Assembly (NCBI GenBank): GCA_946803715.1
Contig: CAMPET010000001.1
Coordinates: 622,938-661,423, forward strand
Length of the DNA stretch: 38,486 nucleotides
Reading direction: 5' to 3'
Source: Beroe ovata
Lineage: Eukaryota; Ctenophora; Nuda; Beroida; Beroidae
Shown here one piece after another: positions 35,923 through 38,486 of the stretch. The number at the start of each line of letters is the position of its first letter. The first letter of the stretch is position 1. The notes under the pieces are model-generated. The model worked only from the letters and a program-made list of their open reading frames with translations, made no database searches and had not been told where the DNA came from. The position numbers and the translations under genes are program-made.

Positions 35923-38486
35923 AACCCCAAGTTGAGACTGTAAAGAACTTCCCTGGAGCACTGATGATGTACGTGAATATGAAGATGTATGCATTACGAA
36001 TAATTAATCAGACAACAAGCAGAATTCATTTTTGTCGGTTCAATTTTGGAATCCTCTGCTTCGATTGTATTACTTTTGAGGGAGCATGTCGGTGTCAGCA
36101 AGGGTGGCGTCAAGAGAAGTCAGGTATCTTTTGTGGTATCCTGTTTCTAGTCTCAGATAAGCATTGTCACAGTTGAAGTAGGGATATGGGTCAAAGTCAG
36201 GGTTAAAGTTTTGTAAAGTTTAAAGGCAAAGTTTAAGAACCAAGTTTGGCATAGTGACTACTGACAGGGTGATACAAAAAACATTCAGTCGAGCATGAAG
36301 TTATGCAGAGAAGGAAGCGTTCTCATCTCATATAGCTTTTCCAAGGTTTGTAAATTGTTTTCTGTCTCAAGCGTCAGCCAAATCCGATGACCAAATATCG
36401 GATTCAAGATCATTTACCGTGAAGTTTTCTGGACAAATATGCCAAAAAGAGCTAGGGACATAAGATAAGGATAGTTACCTTCAGTAACCCTAAGCAATTC
36501 ATATTCTCTAACCTTCCATGATTCCCTACATGATTACAATATGAATCATCTTAACTACGGTGTGATTACCTGTCTGTTTTAAAAAGCAGGCATCTGCCAT
36601 TGAAGGTAGGTTTAACTTGATGCAGAAAAGATTGTCAGGTTTCAGGGGTTGTCTCTTCATTATATAAACGGAAAAATGGACAAAAAATATGCATTGAAAG
36701 TTTCTGATTATCGAGTAGTCGCACCTGAAAGAGATGTGCACAACAGATTTGTTACGCGCGAAAACAAACAAATGAATAAAACTAGTATTTCATATTGTGT
36801 ATAGATAAAAACGCCGCGCGCATGCTGCGCACGACACGATTTCTGTAGAATTTAAAGCGACCGAAGCCTCTGAATTCCCTCTTTCTTTTTGGTTGGAGCC
36901 CAAGCCATTTTCCATGAAAAATGAGTCTTTAAGATCACAAGGAGGGATAAAGAAGGCATGTCAATCAATCCCTTCATTTCAATGAATCTTTTCCATGTCT
37001 TAAAGTTTTGAATCGATTTCTGGATCAAATTTTATACGACCTTAATTAGGTAGCGTTAATTAGATTATCGTGACTTTGCGACCAAAACAGTGACCATCAT
37101 CCCAATTTTGAGTATTTGAGAATGAATAAGACTTCTGGAACAAGAATGTGACGTGAACTAACTATTCCCGTTAACCGCAAGTCCAAACTCATCCTAATTT
37201 TTGTGTGATCTGTCGCTGAATTCCGCCTTCGAACTGGATTCTAACATCGTTTTAACAAGTGCGGATCATTTTTACGAGAAAATTAACAGCAGACAGAACA
37301 CGTCGATCCGGGATCTACGTTTTTCGAATTTGCATAAATATAGGACCACTTCCGGGACTTAGTCACTTCCAAATGTTTCTCTTACGATCTTTGCCTATCC
37401 AAATCCCTGACTTTCAGGGTATGCGGATGGCACAATTTCCCGCCTCTTCATCGCTCACTTCCCACCATTCACATATCACTCCCTATGAGTCCCGTGATGA
37501 TTTTTGCTATAAAGTGGCAGTCATCAGTGTTTGTAAACACTAATTACGGGTACCCGGAAAGAAAATCAACCTACAAGCCCTCTTGAAGAGGTGTTAAAGG
37601 AAAGAAAGTCTCCCTATTTCACACTCCAAGGCATTCAAATTCATTGGCGGCTGAAATTGTAATTAAAACGTTATAGTTTAATTTTTAGTTCTCGTTTCTT
37701 CATTAACATCTTTATTATTACACATTAGTTCGCATCTTTACTGTCATCTTTAAAAACCGACTGACGATTATGATATGATTAGCTTCTCGATACCTACTTT
37801 ATGTCGTACAGTAAAATATCCGCTTAATTCCACCTCAATACCAACATATCTTAGTGTAAAGGTTTCCTCGTGTAGCTAAATCTAATTTAGTCCTATGTTA
37901 TAATGTGAACTATTCCTTCAACACTTGGTTGATTCATCCACGTTCTGTTTTATGATATGTACTTGGTTACCGTTGTTACTGCGGTTACCCATGGTTACCT
38001 TGGCAACTCTGCTGCAATCATCAGGTCACGTATTCTATCGCACAGCCTGACTTATTACATGTAATATGGGTGTGTTAGAGCAGCGGCTAACACATCCATG
38101 ACCGGGTTCATTCCAATTATTCTCCCTTTCGTACCCCTCCCACTTCCATGTGTCTCTCCGTGATCATAGTATTTCAGTGGATGAACATGTGTGTATGTAG
38201 ACCACTGAGTACCTCTACACACATATTGGAGGTACAGAGCGTTGTTCCCAGTGCACAGACACACACAGACACGGGCAAGACAGGTTTGTCCATAGTCTCT
38301 TGACTCCATCCCGAATGGAAAATTTCTAATAAATAATTTCAATAGATATCCAAATTACGGGTATATTTTCAGACATGAAGATTTGATAACGCCCGCGGTA
38401 ACCAAAGCTACGCTTGTGTAATCATGGCCACACTACAGCTCTAGAACCAGGTCATGTACTATTTTGCCATTCTCATTCCCCACTTC
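35923..38486. other. No gene seen to right edge
   Basis: AT-rich with a CGCG patch at about 36812-36832. A 95-codon minus-strand frame at 38055-38342 has no recognisable motif. The only notable site is an RFX-like X-box at 37994-38007. Confidence 0.5.
37994..38007. promoter_or_regulatory. X-box GTTACC-TT-GGCAAC
   Basis: Matches the RFX consensus GTNRCC(0-3N)RGYAAC with a 2-bp spacer, and overlaps further GGTTACC half-sites just upstream (37965, 37983). It could mark the promoter of a ciliary gene beyond the right edge. Inferred. Confidence 0.4.

Noticed and set aside
38055-38342. 95-codon minus-strand frame near the right edge
   Set aside because: No recognisable motif, and part of it is TG-repeat-derived Cys/Val; may be chance, so not called as a gene.

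Overview
The window is animal nuclear DNA. Genes are split into short exons by GT-AG introns, and the protein families are metazoan: an Na+/K+-ATPase alpha subunit, a Golgi carbohydrate sulfotransferase, a Bsx/Bsh-type and a SIX-type homeobox gene, ZMYND12 and a fatty-acid elongase. The Bsx/Bar-like homeodomain, short introns and compact layout fit a sponge or another early-branching invertebrate, but the species cannot be fixed from this sequence. It is draft assembly: a 426-base N gap (20561-20986) and five single Ns (2529, 5591, 13861, 30199, 32950), several of which interrupt exons.

Layout. 1-5807 (+): 3' two-thirds of an Na+/K+-ATPase alpha gene, whose 5' end lies left of the window. 7635-8897 (+): a single-exon carbohydrate sulfotransferase. 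10210-11427 (+): a five-exon gene of unknown function. About 11747-13981 (+): a TATA box, a 15-bp VNTR and a second unrecognised gene. 13982-16802: gene-free, with a foldback repeat, CGCG-rich patches and E-boxes. 16803-19288 (+): Bsx/Bsh-like homeobox gene with an EH1 motif. 19703-22867 (-): SIX homeobox gene, tail-to-tail with the first and about 415 bp away. 24099-26308 (-): ornithine-decarboxylase/antizyme-inhibitor-like gene that has lost the catalytic residues. 27539-28126 (+): novel secreted protein. 28366-30317 (-): ZMYND12, 5' incomplete. 30714-32096 (+): ELOVL-type elongase, head-to-head with ZMYND12. 32097-38486: gene-poor, with a small inverted-repeat element, degenerate satellites and one possible decayed coding region.

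The genes do not form one pathway; this is an ordinary mixed eukaryotic neighbourhood. I reconstructed the exons by hand from splice sites, frame continuity and remembered family motifs, and the phases of adjacent exons agree throughout, except where gaps intervene. The most notable items are the ODC-fold pseudoenzyme, the tail-to-tail homeobox pair, the VNTR with duplicated edges, the matched inverted dispersed repeats, and three coding genes with no family I recognise.
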